A stretch of DNA of 64,000 nt from Apodospora peruviana (GCA_033439685.1 JAUEDM010000007.1:1178001-1242000), one strand, 5' to 3'. Shown: positions 34,281 to 45,891, numbered from the stretch's first letter. Translations and numbers: made by a program. Notes: generated from the letters alone by a model not told the origin.

Positions 34281-35444
34281 GAGACTCTATTGTACTTAAA
34301 AGTCTGTTTTCAATTTTGTTTCGACTTTCTGAAGTTGTTGTCGCTGGCTGACAGTCCGAGAGAAGTGGTGTGCCTCCTTTTTGTTGGGAGCGTGGCAGTC
34401 TAACGCGACAGGAGAACCTTGAATCATTACAATAAGCGTCCCTCCTTTCCGCTTGTGAGACACACAACAAAGAAGCCGAACGCCGCCTACAAGCACACAA
34501 AGCAACAACTGACACCGGACACCGGACAATAAAACAAAAATTCCCAACGAAAGTAAGAAGCTTTCGGCGTGGCTTTTTTTTTTTTTTTTTTGAGCCTTCG
34601 GATCGCTCCGCGGAGATATTTCCATTTCGTCGGGAAGCGTCATCACTTACCACGGGGGAAGTCCCACTTACAAATAAACGGCGCCGCAGCAGACCGAACG
34701 CTAGACCCAATCAGGGGTTTCTTTTACCAAATCTCCTGTCCATAACCGGCTGGGCGTGACCTTGTGCACGACGAAAACGAGCAATGTTTTAGTCACAGCG
34801 TCGTTTCTCTCTCTTCAACTGTTCCTTTTTTTTTTAAGCTTGTTGGCGATCACGTCTTTTTTTTACCTAGTCGTTTTCTGTTTGTCCCCGCCTCAACGGA
34901 TCACCGGGATATGGAGTTTGTCAAAAATGATCTCCTCCCCCTTTTTCGATCCCGGGTCCTTGGGCTGATGATATACCACTCTTTGCGTGCCATGGTGAGA
35001 AGATGGCGGAATTGATGGCCATGATGTGCTCGCTATTGTCTTCTTTTTCAAGCTGCTTATTATCACCCGGAACGAAGTAATACCTACCGTCGGGTCTGAC
35101 GAGAACTTGGACATCGCTTGTTCTGCCCGGACTGGTCCTTCTCCACGAAAATCCTAATCCTGTCGCCCAAATATCCGGCGTAGTCAGCTGAGGTTGGAGG
35201 GTTCGAGGAGAACAGCATCGGCCGGCGCAAACTTTAAAAACCTTGCATGTGGGTGTGACCGTCTCACCGTTTTTTAGGAAGGGAAGGAGCAGCTAATGGT
35301 TTTGAAGCTTCCAGCCTTCCTGGTAACGGCAGGAGCAACAGGTCTCACCGGCGTCTTATTTTAATAAGTTCTCAAACCATCGCCATTGTTCTGGCCATAT
35401 CCACATGCAGATAGCAGACGTTAGAAGACGAATTGCTCTGAACC
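34281..35444. other. Intergenic, no gene recognised
   Basis: It contains a run of about 18 T near 34574-34591 and short ORFs; the right end is the promoter of the HPP gene. Confidence 0.5.
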
Positions 35445-36457
35445 ATGCCGTCGTTGTCGTCGCCGCTGCGATGGCACCTCGACATCGACAGTTATCTGAA
35501 CCCGATCGTCCCGCCGTCCATCTTACCGCGGCTACCCTACCCGATAGCCCATTTCTTTGGGTATAGAGGGACCCATCGGGCAATCGGAGCGCTGCCGGGC
35601 AACATCATTGTCGTTTTCTGGGCCTTTGTCGGCATCTTTGGGACCTTGTCCATCATCGGCCTGATCGGAAAGCACGTTGCGTCGTTTGAGATCCGGGCCG
35701 TGCCTACCATAATTGGCAGTTTTGTAGGTACCTTCTTAATATTTTGATCAGAACCGAAAATAGGTACTGACGTAATGACTTTTACCACAAGGGCGCTGCT
35801 GCCGTTCTCGATTTCTACGCCATCGAGTCTCCGCTTGCACAGCCGCGCAACGCAATTCTAGGTCAACTGATCGCCTCCGTCGTCGGCGTCGGCATCTGCA
35901 AGCTGTTCGCCCTTGCCAGCCCAGAAGATTTCGAGTCGATACGATGGCTCGGGGCCGCGCTTTCCTGCGCTGCGGCCACCGCGCTCATGGCCCTGACCGG
36001 CACCGTGCACCCGCCGGCAGGAGCGACGGCGCTGATGGCGGTTCTGGACGATGACGTCGCCGACTTGGGCTGGTTCCTCATTGCGCCCGTCATGCTCGGC
36101 TGCGCTGTCATGCTGACCATGGCTCTGTTGGTCAATAACGTCCAGCGGCGCTTTCCTTTTTACTGGTGGACGCCCGAGGAGACGGGACAGTACTGGCGGG
36201 AAAATTTGAAGTTTGGTCATCATCGGTCTGACGAAAATGACGGCGCCGGTGGTAGTGGTAAACTTGGGAGGAGCACGTTTGCGGCTTGCACATTGAGTTC
36301 TGGTGATTTGGAGATGTCGCGGTCGGCGACAAGGTCCGGAGAGGATGATCCGAGCGTGGTTATCACCAGGGGCGTCGTCCACCTCCACCTCCCAGAAAGC
36401 TTCTACCTGTCGCCGGAGGAGAAGAAGCTTCTCGAGGGGATAAGTTTACGGATCTGA
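35445..36457 (+). CDS. HPP family integral membrane protein
   Basis: Two exons, 35445..35723 and 35792..36457, 314 aa; the 68-nt intron runs GTAGGT to CACAAG and restores IIGSFGAAAVLDFYAIESPLAQPRN. The signature HPPAGATALMA is present, with four to five hydrophobic segments (IIVVFWAFVGIFGTLSIIGL, AILGQLIASVVGVGICKLF, WLGAALSCAAATALMAL, WFLIAPVMLGCAVMLTMALL). In cyanobacteria and plants some HPP proteins transport nitrite in chloroplast membranes; the fungal role is not established. The C-terminal part is hydrophilic, with a Ser/Gly-rich stretch and HLPESFYLSPEEKKLLEGI, likely cytosolic. The AAG acceptor is non-consensus but is supported by the conserved junction. Confidence 0.88.
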
Positions 36458-36507
36458 TTGGTATAGAGTGAGTGTGATAGAGGGTAATATGCGGCGAGCG
36501 GCCAAGA

Positions 36508-36598
36508 TTACAACACAGGCGCAGCCAGAACGCCGATATACTTGCTAATCACCAAGGGGGCTGTGATCAGGGACCTGGTTACCCTGTGTGATATTTCT
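36508..36598 (+). repeat. Dispersed repeat, copy 1
   Basis: It shares TACAACACAG, AGCCAGAACGC, ACCAAGGG, GGACCTGGT and GTGATATTTCT, in the same order and spacing, with 42274-42354. Probably a fragment of a dispersed element. Confidence 0.65.
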
Positions 36599-36717
36599 GT
36601 TATATGCGCTTGGGAGTGTGTATCTTCCAAGCAGATGATGGAGTAAGTTCTAAGCAATGCTGAAAAGGTGCCACTGTGTTTCCATGTCGCCCACATATCA
36701 TTTCCTTCGCTTTACAC

Positions 36718-36963
36718 CTCTGCTAGGATTTAAAACCTTAGTGTTGGTTATTACTTGCCGAGTCATAGTCTGGATAAGAAAAGCACTTAAAAGGTTATGT
36801 AGTCTAGCATCATTACTAGATTTACCGTAATAGGTTTTAAAGTGTTTCGTGTACGGCTAGATAACTGGAACTTTAGGTATGTATTAAGATGTGAAAGGTA
36901 TTTTCTTGTCCAGGCCGGGACCTGGCCAAGTAACTCACCAAGGTCTTAAATCCTAGCAGAGTA
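36718..36963. mobile_element. MITE-like element with about 65-nt inverted ends
   Basis: The left end CTCTGCTAGGATTTAAAACC returns in reverse complement at the right end as CTCTGCTAGGATTTAAGACC. The match continues to GTCTGGATAAGAAAA against GCCTGGACAAGAAAA, giving arms of about 65 nt (36718-36785 and 36897-36963) around an AT-rich core of about 110 nt. No coding capacity. Differences between arms are mostly transitions. A clear target-site duplication was not found. Confidence 0.6.
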
Positions 36964-37150
36964 TGCAAACTATAATCCGGGCAAGTAGCTAGTACAATTC
37001 CTAGAAACGAAACGCTAGAGTACTAATTAGGTACCTATCCACCCAGTAAAAGCTGTCAAACAAGAGCTGTCATCGATAATAGCCAAGCCAGAACCTCGCT
37101 TGTTACACTTCCGTCCACCCACTTCTTTTCTTCCCTATTACTCGAGCGAC

Positions 37151-39656
37151 CTAGTACTCTAAGGTTCTGACACCCCCTACTCCCGATTCTATAAAACCCC
37201 AGTCCCCAAAGAATATCCCGGTTGTTGGTGTGGCTCTGTTGAGCGAGGTTGGCGGTGTGGTGACGCCGGTGCCTTTCTCCGTCTCCAGCATACTCCTCTC
37301 GGTTCTGCCCATCACACTATCATGCCTGATCTCCCTCGCCTGCGAGACATCTCGACCAACAACAAGTCCATGCCGCTCACAAAACCTAACCAAGTCTCTC
37401 CATTTAGGATCCTTGCGCACAAGCACCTCCCTGTTCCCAATTATAATCAACCCGGATGGGGCCGTAGTAAGCGCAACGTTCAGCACGTTTGGCCGCTGCA
37501 CAATGCCCAAGCCAAGCTCCTGATCGCCCGCCACGTCCCTCACTGCTCGATCTCGTGACGCACAGAATCACCACCAGCCCTTCGTTGCGGTGGAACGTCT
37601 CCGTCGTCCCGACTCTCACGCCCTGCAACAGATCCCCATACCTGTCCGCCGCTGCTGTCATTTCAAAAATCTTCTGGACCTGCCTCTTGAACGGGGACAA
37701 GATGGCAATCCTCTCTGCCGGAACGAGATGTGACTGGACCAGGTCTGAGGCATAATCGCAAGCGAGCTGAGCTTCATGCTCATTGAAACGATTCCGCCCG
37801 TCGCGGTCGAGGGTGTCCTGACTCAGATTGTCGTAGAACAAGACTGGCCAGCGGGTTTTTCTTCTCAGTCTTGCTCCTTCTCCGTCTCTACTGCTGCTGG
37901 TGCCGTTATTGGCCCAGGGGTCCCTCCACCAGGACCAGATCAAAAGTTTGCACTCGTCGGGGAGCGTGGGCCATGGTGTGGCCTTGAGGGTATCAGAGTA
38001 AAATAATTGAGACCGAATGGCAACTATGGCTGGGTGTGCGCGGGGATTGTGCTCGGTAAGATTGGAGAACGGCGTCAACGGCGGGCGCAAGGCCAGTGCT
38101 GCTGGGTCGACGGGGTTTCTGTGCGTGAACTTGCGCGCGCGCGGGTGATCCGCAAACGCCGGGAGGGCAAACAGGCGGGCAAAGAGAGATATCTGGAGAG
38201 GTGATGGAGATAAGGTTGTTCGTGGTGTGAGGAGGTGCTCGTCCCCCGCGATAACTACCAGGGGATGGTAGACGAGGCTTGGGGGCTGTGCCGGCGGCGC
38301 GACAACGTACAGCGGTAGATACGTTGCCGGCTCTATCACCTGCTCCGCGTCGTCCATTAGCAACGTGTTCCAGTGTAGTCGGATTCTTTTCAGGGGTCGT
38401 TTTCTCCTCTGATGATGACCACGAGGCGGGATGGGCACTTGGGCCAGGGGGATGGCGTCAGTACGCTGGCCCTCCTTGACCGCGGGGAGATCCGAGTTGG
38501 TCATACTGCTGTACATGAGCAGGGCCGCATCGTGGTAGGTCGTGACCATGACCTTGTAGGTCTTAAGCAGCACAAACTGGCACCCGAACTTGCAGTAGGG
38601 CAATAGCGCGGGAGCGATTCCGTTCGAGGGACGCAACCGGTTGCTGAGGCGCAGCATCTGGTCCGGGTGCAGCCATTCCCACAACCGCTCGGTCAGGTCG
38701 TCGGCGGCCTTGTCGGAAGCAGCGCAGATCAGAATGTGAGACATGCCATCGACTTTAAAAATCAATTGCAACGCTGCCTCGACGATTGTCGTGGACCTGC
38801 CCGTCCCCGGCGGGCCAGAAATGAGGTACGGAACAACTCGGTGATGGTGGCTGCAGATGTCTTTGACAGCTCTCTTCTCCTCGTCGCTCAACACGCCGCT
38901 AAAAAACTTGCTATCGAATTTTGTACCGTGTTGATTGGCCTGGTCATCGAGGTCGGCCGTGGTGGGGAACAAGATCGATTGCCACCAATTTGGACACTGG
39001 CTGCTTCTCTGTGATGTCGCATTCTTCGCCTCCAGCACGCGGTCTTGGATCCGTCCGATAACGTCTAACATTGCGTCAGGCCCTTGCATTGCCAGCGGGA
39101 ACCGGACGTTGAACCGGCAGGTGTAGGACGTGGTACCGTTCGTCTGTCTTATCTCTGAAGCATGTGTCGTATCCGCAGGGAGGTCCACAACGCAAAGAGC
39201 AAACTCCTCCTCGGCAAGCAAAACAGCCGTCACCGAGGCCTCATAAACCAAATCGAGCGGGTGATGTGATTGGCGCAGGCACACGAAGTCGCCTTCCTCC
39301 AAATACGGAATGCCTCGGCGCAGACCGGGGACACCGATGATCACCCTGGCCGGCTCGCCTGGCTTGGACTTAACGCGTCCAGGCAAGAGCCGGAAGTACG
39401 AGGTGATCTCCTTCCTCTGGGCCTTGCGCTCCTGCATCAGGTGGGAGTGGATGGTTGAGCCAAACGCTAAAGCAAGATCGGAGATGGGTGAGGATAAACC
39501 CTGCGAGTGTCGAGGTCTGACTGGCGATAGAGGCTTGCTTTGAGATAAATGACCGCTGCCGGTGCCGGCTTTGTGGACTCGCGGCCGAGCACGCCGCCGA
39601 GCCTTTTTGGCTTTTGTCCGAGGCTTTCGCGGCCGAGTAGCTGCCGGCTCACTCAT
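37151..39656 (-). pseudogene. Degenerate SDE3/MOV10-type superfamily 1 helicase with a frameshift
   Basis: The ORF starts at 39656 (basic, Arg/Lys-rich N-terminus) and carries SF1 blocks: FFSGVLSDEEKRAVKDI, YLISGPPGTGRSTTIVEAAL (Walker A around residue 290, with the usual Lys replaced by Arg), LLMDDAEQVIEPATYLPL (DDAEQ instead of the usual DEAGQ), VIAGDEHLLTPRT and the late RIAILSPFKRQVQKIFEM, VGTTETFHRNEGLVVILCVTRS. Just after this, near 37543-37550, the frame must change by one base to continue as RDVAGDQELGLGIVQRPN, VLNVALTTAPSGLIIIGN to the stop at 37151. MOV10/SDE3 helicases act in RNA silencing; in Neurospora a relative (SAD-3) serves meiotic silencing. The two altered ATP-binding motifs and the frameshift point to loss of activity, though the frameshift alone could be an error. 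Confidence 0.7.
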
Positions 39657-40172
39657 ACCGGCTCAGAAGTCAGTATCAATTGATGGAGATACGGGGAATG
39701 GTGGCCTGAGAGAAATAAATGCGGATATTGATATTTGGTACTGATATCTGCGAGTGAGCGGTTGGTTGACAGCAATCAGTCCAGCGAGGAAAAGCTCGGG
39801 GTAACTGAAATGGCCGAAGGATTGGCAAGGGATTTTCTTTTTCTTTTGTTTGATTTTGGGCTTGTCATTGACCACCTCCTTCCTTCCTTGCCCCATCGAG
39901 TGTTTGCCCCTTTCTTTGATTCCTCCTTCTGCGTCTTGTGTCGCGCGATACGAGCAACAGCGAATCAAGACTGCTCTGCACTCTCTTGTTCAAACCTGCC
40001 AAGTATGCCATCTGGAGAAAGGGCCAGCTGTAGACTATCGCTCAAGGGAGCCAGGGACGGCCTTTGTGCTTGCGTAAAGGAAAACCAATATTGACCACGT
40101 TACACAGCCCGAAACATGACTGTCCGACGAAGTAGTCTAACACTTTTCACTTTCTAGGAGGCACCCATTTAC
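39657..40172. other. Intergenic, no gene recognised
   Basis: Promoter of the helicase gene and 3' flank of the FAD oxidase; short ORFs only. Confidence 0.5.
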
Positions 40173-41956
40173 CTATGCAATAGGTGCGTAGAAGCTTAGC
40201 CGGCCCTCTGGATCGTATTGCCGCTTCAAAGTCCGCAGCTTCTGCAGTCTCCAGGGTTCATATCTGGTATGCGGAATCACCAGTCAGCTCAATGTTTCGT
40301 CCCTTCAAATACCGGCAGAGATCACGCTGTAACTCACCCATATATCGCCTCAGTCGTCTCGTTGCCCTGGGCATAGTTGACATAACTCCGCCTCTGATTC
40401 GACCCAACAGCCGCCGTCCGCATCGTTGATCCCCAGTTTGTCGCCGCAGCCTCGAGCGTCTGGTTGCCAGTCGGCATGTAGTGTATGATGGGTGCACTGT
40501 TTTTCGTGTTTAGCCACATCTCCTCCCAATTCCATAAATACAACAGGGAGACAACTTACAGAAGCAATTTCTGCCGACGGTGCGGATACGCAGTGCTATC
40601 CGCAGGTACCGCTCGCACGGCTTGCGTGGAGTAGCCCTCGAGCAGACAAAACGAGCCCGACAGCGCCTCCTCGGCCTGCACCATCTCGTCGAACAGGTCG
40701 TACCACCTCCGTATGGCGGGCACTTCGTAGGTCTCGACGTCGCTCGGCCACATGGCCAGCTTGCCCTTGTATTGACACAAATAGCCGTCGACGGTATACC
40801 CAGTCACGTCGGCCAGTCCGGGATAATCGGTCACGCCCGAGTAGACGCCGACGTTTTTGAGGCCGTAGAGCGGTTTGGCGTATTTTTCGAGCTCCCTGAG
40901 CGGCCCGTTGAAGAGGATGGAGTGGCTGATCACGGGCTGTTTTGTTCAATGTCAGCAACACCATTCCCTCTCTCCAAGTTGAAAATTTTGTTGAAAAAAA
41001 AAAAAAAAACTGGAAGAAAAAAAGAAACTCACATGAACAGTATCAACCGCCGCATCTTTTAGCCAGAGCGACCAATGAGTCGCCTGAGCAGGTTGCAGAA
41101 ACATCATCCGGTTCAGCAACCCATAAAGCTCCTCGATCTGTGTTCCAGAAAACGTAAAGTACACATAGCTCCACTGCGGCCTCACCACATCATATACCTT
41201 GTACTTCATCTCCGTCACGATCCCAAAATTGTGTCCCGCGCCCCTCAGGCCCCAGTACAGATCTTTGTGCTCGCGGTCCGAGACAGTGATGGCACTACCA
41301 TTAGCAAGCACCACCCGCGCACTCAAGATCTGATCCGCCAGCAACCCATACTGGCCCTGCAGGAATCCGTGTCCACCGCCCAGCGCAGGAGAAGTGATGC
41401 CAACACAATTGCAACTCCCGGTAACAGTCTGCTTGCCGATCTTCCACAAGCCCTTGATAACATCGTCCACCCGCAACCCTCCGCCCACTAAAGCGCTCCT
41501 GCCGTCACGATCCAATTTGAGTTGTGTCAGGTTGCGCAGATAAATAGCCATGCCGTTTTGTAGTCTACCCATGCCGTAGTACGTGCCGTGTCCGCCAACC
41601 GTGGCTAAAAATGGGAGGCCCCGGGCGTTGGCGTACTTGACGCTCTCCGACACATCCCTCTCGGTGGCGACCACCACCACGACGCTATAAGTCGGCCTAC
41701 CCCCGTCCTGCCAGCGCTCTGCCAACTCCTCAAAATGCGGCGAATCGGGAAGCACGATGAGGGCGTCGCGGGAGAGACGTCGGCCGAGGTCATGCTGGAT
41801 GTTTGCCAGCGGAGCTGCTGCTGCTGCTGCTGCTGCTGCTTTTGCCTCGGCGCCGGTTGTAACCGTCGCAAGGAGGGCGAGGAGGAGGCCGAGACAGAAT
41901 ACGTCTAGGCGATTAGCCCAGGTGGCTCGTTGGGTGCCGATCATGATGTTCAACAT
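40173..41956 (-). CDS. Secreted FAD-linked oxidase, berberine-bridge-enzyme-like (second copy)
   Basis: Four exons, complement(40173..40263, 40338..40496, 40560..40936, 41033..41956), 516 aa; all introns GT-AG and frame-keeping. The first ATG is at 41956, with another at 41944; both precede a signal peptide (FCLGLLLALLATVTTGAEA). A run of Ala, from a GCT/GCA microsatellite, follows the signal. FAD_binding_4 motifs: PFLATVGGHGTYYGMGRL, with a His at the usual flavin-attachment place, then CNCVGITSPALGGGHGFLQG and DLYWGLRGAGHNFGIVTEM. The C-terminal BBE motif is WRLQKLRTLKRQYDPEGRLS. Substrate unknown. It is not a close copy of the oxidase at 12879 and seems a separate subfamily. It probably works outside the cell. 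Confidence 0.88.
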
Positions 41957-42950
41957 CCCGTTGACTTCTGTCAAGTTAGTTGTGAAGGAGGAAGTAGAGC
42001 TGCCTGAGTGGGAGGGAGGAACGAACGATCCCTCCCGTCAACAATTTAAACATATTTTTTTTCTGGACAAGGATCGTAGTATCCGAACCCATAGGGTCGG
42101 TCTTGGTTTCTTGGATTGATGAATGTCCACCGCACCGATTGGCCGACTTAACAAAACCCCTTGGGTAGTCGAACCGATAGTTCGGAACCACTCCGCTCGC
42201 TAGCGAAGCCGAAGCTCATATTGAACTAGTTATTTGCGTAGGATCCGCGATGTTACCTTGGCTACATGTATGTACAACACAGTCTTAGCCAGAACGCTAA
42301 GATAATAACCAAGGGTCCGTGGTCAAGGACCTGGTCACCCTCGGTGATATTTCTAAAGACGAATGGATGCAGTTATAAGAAGGTAACAAGTCGGAAAAGA
42401 GGAACACTTATTTGGTACAACACGTGTTGTGACGAGCCAGTGCAATGACCCAAACCCATTACACCAAACCCCCCTCAATCGCAAAAGGATGCCAGAATAC
42501 CAAAGGTGCTAACCTTCGGAATTCTAATGGGTTATATACCGTTGACGGTCGCAATCGTTCAACCAAGCCTCAATCGCGCTAACCGTCACATATAGAAGCG
42601 GGTCGAAGAAGTTATAGGGCTGCCGGAGCTATACTCTGGCCGGTAATATGCTACCGGCCAACTTAAACTGCATACGGAGCCGGCAAGTCCTGGCCGGAGT
42701 TAGGGATCCACCTGGCTGGTACGTAACAGAAACAAGTAAATATATAGTTGAAAAGACAATCATGATGGGAGTCAACAAGACAAACGAAAGATAAACCAAA
42801 TCGGTCCTCCATTCCTTCATTAATAGTCCTCCGTGTAAACGTGCATCTCTTCAAGGTACAATCCGTAGATAAGTAGTAGTAAAAGAAATACCAGGAAAAC
42901 GCCCACTCCACCCGTCAAACACAAACCAACCTCAGCACGTGATCCCCCCT
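41957..42950. other. Intergenic region with repeat remnants
   Basis: It contains copy 2 of the dispersed repeat, a perfect short palindrome GGCCGGTA-n6-TACCGGCC at about 42637-42658, and other low-copy-looking sequence. A decayed LTR-type element is possible but no ends were found. Confidence 0.45.
42274..42354 (+). repeat. Dispersed repeat, copy 2
   Basis: Same-orientation partner of 36508-36598; differences include several transitions and a short gap. Confidence 0.65.
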
Positions 42951-43294
42951 TTACATCACAGTGCAGCAGCAGCAGCACGCGGCCAAAGTTCCGCAGCACG
43001 CGCCGCAGAACCCACCGGCAGCACCGCCGGCAGCTCCAGCCGCCGCGGCGCCGGCACCGCTTCCGCCCGCCTGCACCACCGTCGTGGTATGCGTGACCTG
43101 CGGCTGCTGCTGCTGGCCCTGGACCATAACCGTGGCGGTGGTCTTTCCGTCGGGGCCGACAGCCGTGGTGTTGGCGGCGACCAGCATCGGGCCCTGGGGC
43201 GTCATGACGTACATCTGCTGGCCCGGTTGCGCCTGGATCATTTGTGGCTGGACTCCTTGCTGCACGAACATCTGAGGTTGGCCCTGCTGCTGCT

Positions 43295-43326
<32 letters not shown>

Positions 43327-43580
43327 TGCATCATCATCGCCGTCTTCTCGTCCATTGGAGGGGCAGTGGCGCCGGTCGGTTGTGGGGTCATGTAGACGAC
43401 TCCTTGTCCTTGTGGTGGTTGTTGCTGCATTTGTTGCGGCTGTTGCTGTTGCTGAGGGTACATGCCCTGCTGCTGCTGTTGGGGAAAGGGTTGGATTTGA
43501 TCTGCTTGGTAGACCGGCGGAGGAGGGGAGCCGACTGGGGCGGGCGCGCCCATGGGTTGTTGGGGATTTTGATAGCTCAT
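42951..43580 (-). CDS. Gln-rich protein with a Cys-rich CYSTM-like C-terminus
   Basis: Single exon, 209 aa, MSYQNPQQPMGAPAP start. The N-terminal two thirds are Pro/Gln-rich, with a run of 15 Gln encoded by CAG/CAA and several shorter Gln runs. The C-terminus is Gly/Ala-rich and ends GGFCGACCGTLAACCCCCTV, eight cysteines within a short hydrophobic stretch, as in CYSTM (cysteine-rich transmembrane module) proteins linked to stress tolerance in eukaryotes. Cys-rich tails of this kind are expected to sit at membranes, possibly palmitoylated; that is inferred. The opposite strand is also open for 231 codons because of the repeats and is discounted. The Gln tract is likely to vary in length among strains. 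Confidence 0.75.
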
Positions 43581-44511
43581 TGTGAGAGGCTCCTGTTGTT
43601 GCTGTTTGCTAAATGGTCTCGAAGACTGAGGTAGGTCGAGTTCAATGTCTACGAGAGAATATATATCGCAGCGGACAATTGTCTTGTGTGGGAAGGATGA
43701 TCTGGTTAACGTGATTGAAGAGGAACACAGAACACACGAAAGGAAAATCGATGGATCAAGGACAGACCAAGCGGACGGGAGGGTTTTTACAAAATAAGAA
43801 CATGATCAGTTTCTCCCCTCCCCTGTCCAGTCGCGGACACGCACATAACATGCCAACGGGAGCAGCTGATGAACTCCTGCATGAGGGGGGACAATTTCTT
43901 CCAGGGGCAAACGCCGCACAATCGGTTCACGTTCAGCCCCAGAAAGCCACTTCAAGTGTTCTCGAGCAGTCTCCTCGCAACAAAGCCTTAAAGAAGGCCG
44001 GCTCTGGGGGCTTTGTGCACACCACAAAGGTCCAGACCGGAATTAATTCCCTTGCGTGATTCGACAGACCCTGGATAGCGCGGCCTGAAGTGCGTCCGAC
44101 AACATGCATATCTTACGCCCAAAGGCAATAATGCAAGCCTAGGCCAAGCCACGAGGGTTCCCCAATGTGGTGCGGCTGAAAACCCTGCATGGTGGTGTAA
44201 CTGGCCATTGAGACAGGCCAATTTCCATGCCGGATGTTGGTGGGCCAGTGGTTGGTGACATTGAGACGAGGCTGTGGGCAATCGATAAGAAGAAAGCCAA
44301 TCTGACTTTTTGCATGTGTTGGCTTTGTGTACGGAATATTCCACACTTTGTTAAGTGGTGATTTTCGTTGTCGACGGGTCCTAGAACCGAGCTTCGGCAG
44401 AAGGCACAATGAAGATTGAATCCAGTTTCCAGTTGGTATCCGCAAGCCTACTGGAGTCGTGAACCATCTGGCAGCCAAAAAGAGCGCCAGATGTCTCATC
44501 CCCCAACATTA
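43581..44511. other. Intergenic, no gene recognised
   Basis: Promoter of the Q-rich gene and 3' flank of the fucosyltransferase-like gene. Short ORFs (up to 128 codons) lack features. Confidence 0.5.
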
Positions 44512-45891
44512 TCATGGCCACATGGAGTCGTACATGAACAACCAATCTTTCCAGTAATGCTCATAGCTTCCAACAAGCCAACTCCGACCATCGCCATCAC
44601 CGCCGGTTTTCCATGGCCTCGTGTGCAAGCCGTCCATCTTTAGGTGCCGCTTCAGCGCGACATTCATACTGAATGAGCTTGGGTTGACTCCGAGGAAGTA
44701 ATCACCTTCCAGGAGCACAACAAAGTCGATCAGAGCCTGCTGATCCCAGGTGAGCGCCTTGAGCGCTTTCAGCTCCCTCGGGTGGTCCTTGAGGAGCTCA
44801 TCCTTTGTGACTACAGCCAGTCCATGCTGCGAGGATGCTGCGCTGGCCAACTTCGCTGCCTCGGTGCTGTTTCCGGTGGCGAGGTAAGCGGCTTTGAAAT
44901 CCATGCTCGATGCCCTCTCCAGGTAGGCGCGAGTCTGGTTTTCAAACCGCGGCCAATTGCTAAGCGCGTCGCTTTCAGTCCGGAGATGCATCCCGACAAA
45001 GGTCTGCGACTCCGTGTGCCCGGCTTGACGAGCAGCAAACTCGCGCATGTAAGCCGCCGTCTGCATGCCCAGTTTCAAGATGTCGGCCCGGAATCTGAGC
45101 AGACCGCCATAACTTGTGGCGAACTCGGGGCCGTCCCGGTATGTCTGCCAGTCGAACTGGACACCCCAGGTCAGGCGGTACGCCCGAGGGTGGGCCGGAC
45201 TGGGTGTCGGTATGTTGAACTCGGCGGCGTGCTCCTCGACGTGGGCACGGAACTTCCTACCAAAACCATCCGAGTGCTGGTTCAGTCCTCGATTGTCACA
45301 TCCTCCTCTCGGACCAAAATCGCGGGGCGTGATCCTCTCGACCTTGAAGGGGTTCACGGCGTTCGGGATGTGATCCGTGGACTGGTATATGCTGATCTGA
45401 GGACAGGCGGCACCCAGGCTTTGGCGAAAATGGTCCTCATCAAAGAAATAGGCGAAGGGCTGGTGCGCCTGCATGATGCTCGACAGGTTGTCAGGCGCGC
45501 GTGTCCTGATCTGCGGCATGACCAGCCCTGTAGCCCCGGCCTCAATGGCGTAACGCAGACATGTGAGGATGTAGTTGCGTATGTTGCCAACACCGCCCGA
45601 GTTGTTGTCACACACGAACACAATCCCAGGCGACCACCGAGCTTCGTTGCATACCCTCGCCAAAGGCCAGCTGATGAAGGGCGCGTCGGCTCGGGACAAG
45701 TCAAGGTGCTTTTCCGCCGCTGCTGGTGCTCCTGTGACGTCGATCTCGAACGGTGGACTGTAGATTTTAATCTTTGGGAGACGACATAGCCAGAGAGTCA
45801 CCAAGCTTGTGAGGCATACCACCACCAGGAGGGTCCTATGGCGGGCAAGGATACCAATGGCGTCGTGCGAGCGAGCGACGAAGCAGCCCAT
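44512..45891 (-). CDS. O-fucosyltransferase-like type II membrane glycosyltransferase
   Basis: Single exon, 459 aa. A short cytosolic N-terminus and one membrane anchor (TLLVVVCLTSLVTLWLCRL, residues about 20-38) give a Golgi type II layout. The lumenal domain shows GGVGNIRNYILTCLRYAIEAG, FVGMHLRTESDA with the conserved HLR-type motif that contacts GDP-sugar in O-fucosyltransferases, and late FLGVNPSSFSMNVALKRH. Such enzymes transfer fucose or a related sugar to proteins or glycans; the donor and acceptor in fungi are not known. The C-terminal SYEHYWKDWLFMYDSMWP looks intact. Assignment rests on these motifs and overall layout, so family is likely and exact reaction open. Confidence 0.75.
   Translation of the reverse strand: MGCFVARSHDAIGILARHRTLLVVVCLTSLVTLWLCRLPKIKIYSPPFEIDVTGAPAAAEKHLDLSRADAPFISWPLARVCNEARWSPGIVFVCDNNSGGVGNIRNYILTCLRYAIEAGATGLVMPQIRTRAPDNLSSIMQAHQPFAYFFDEDHFRQSLGAACPQISIYQSTDHIPNAVNPFKVERITPRDFGPRGGCDNRGLNQHSDGFGRKFRAHVEEHAAEFNIPTPSPAHPRAYRLTWGVQFDWQTYRDGPEFATSYGGLLRFRADILKLGMQTAAYMREFAARQAGHTESQTFVGMHLRTESDALSNWPRFENQTRAYLERASSMDFKAAYLATGNSTEAAKLASAASSQHGLAVVTKDELLKDHPRELKALKALTWDQQALIDFVVLLEGDYFLGVNPSSFSMNVALKRHLKMDGLHTRPWKTGGDGDGRSWLVGSYEHYWKDWLFMYDSMWP

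Larger units (their letters stand above)
36458..37150. other. Intergenic region with two repeat features
   Basis: It holds one copy of a dispersed repeat (36508-36598) and an inverted-repeat element (36718-36963). No ORF with family features. Confidence 0.6.

Noticed and set aside
42939..43634. 231-codon rightward ORF opposite the Q-rich gene
   Set aside because: Leu-runs come from antisense CAG repeats.
44782..45789. 335-codon rightward ORF
   Set aside because: Antisense shadow of the fucosyltransferase-like gene, without motifs.
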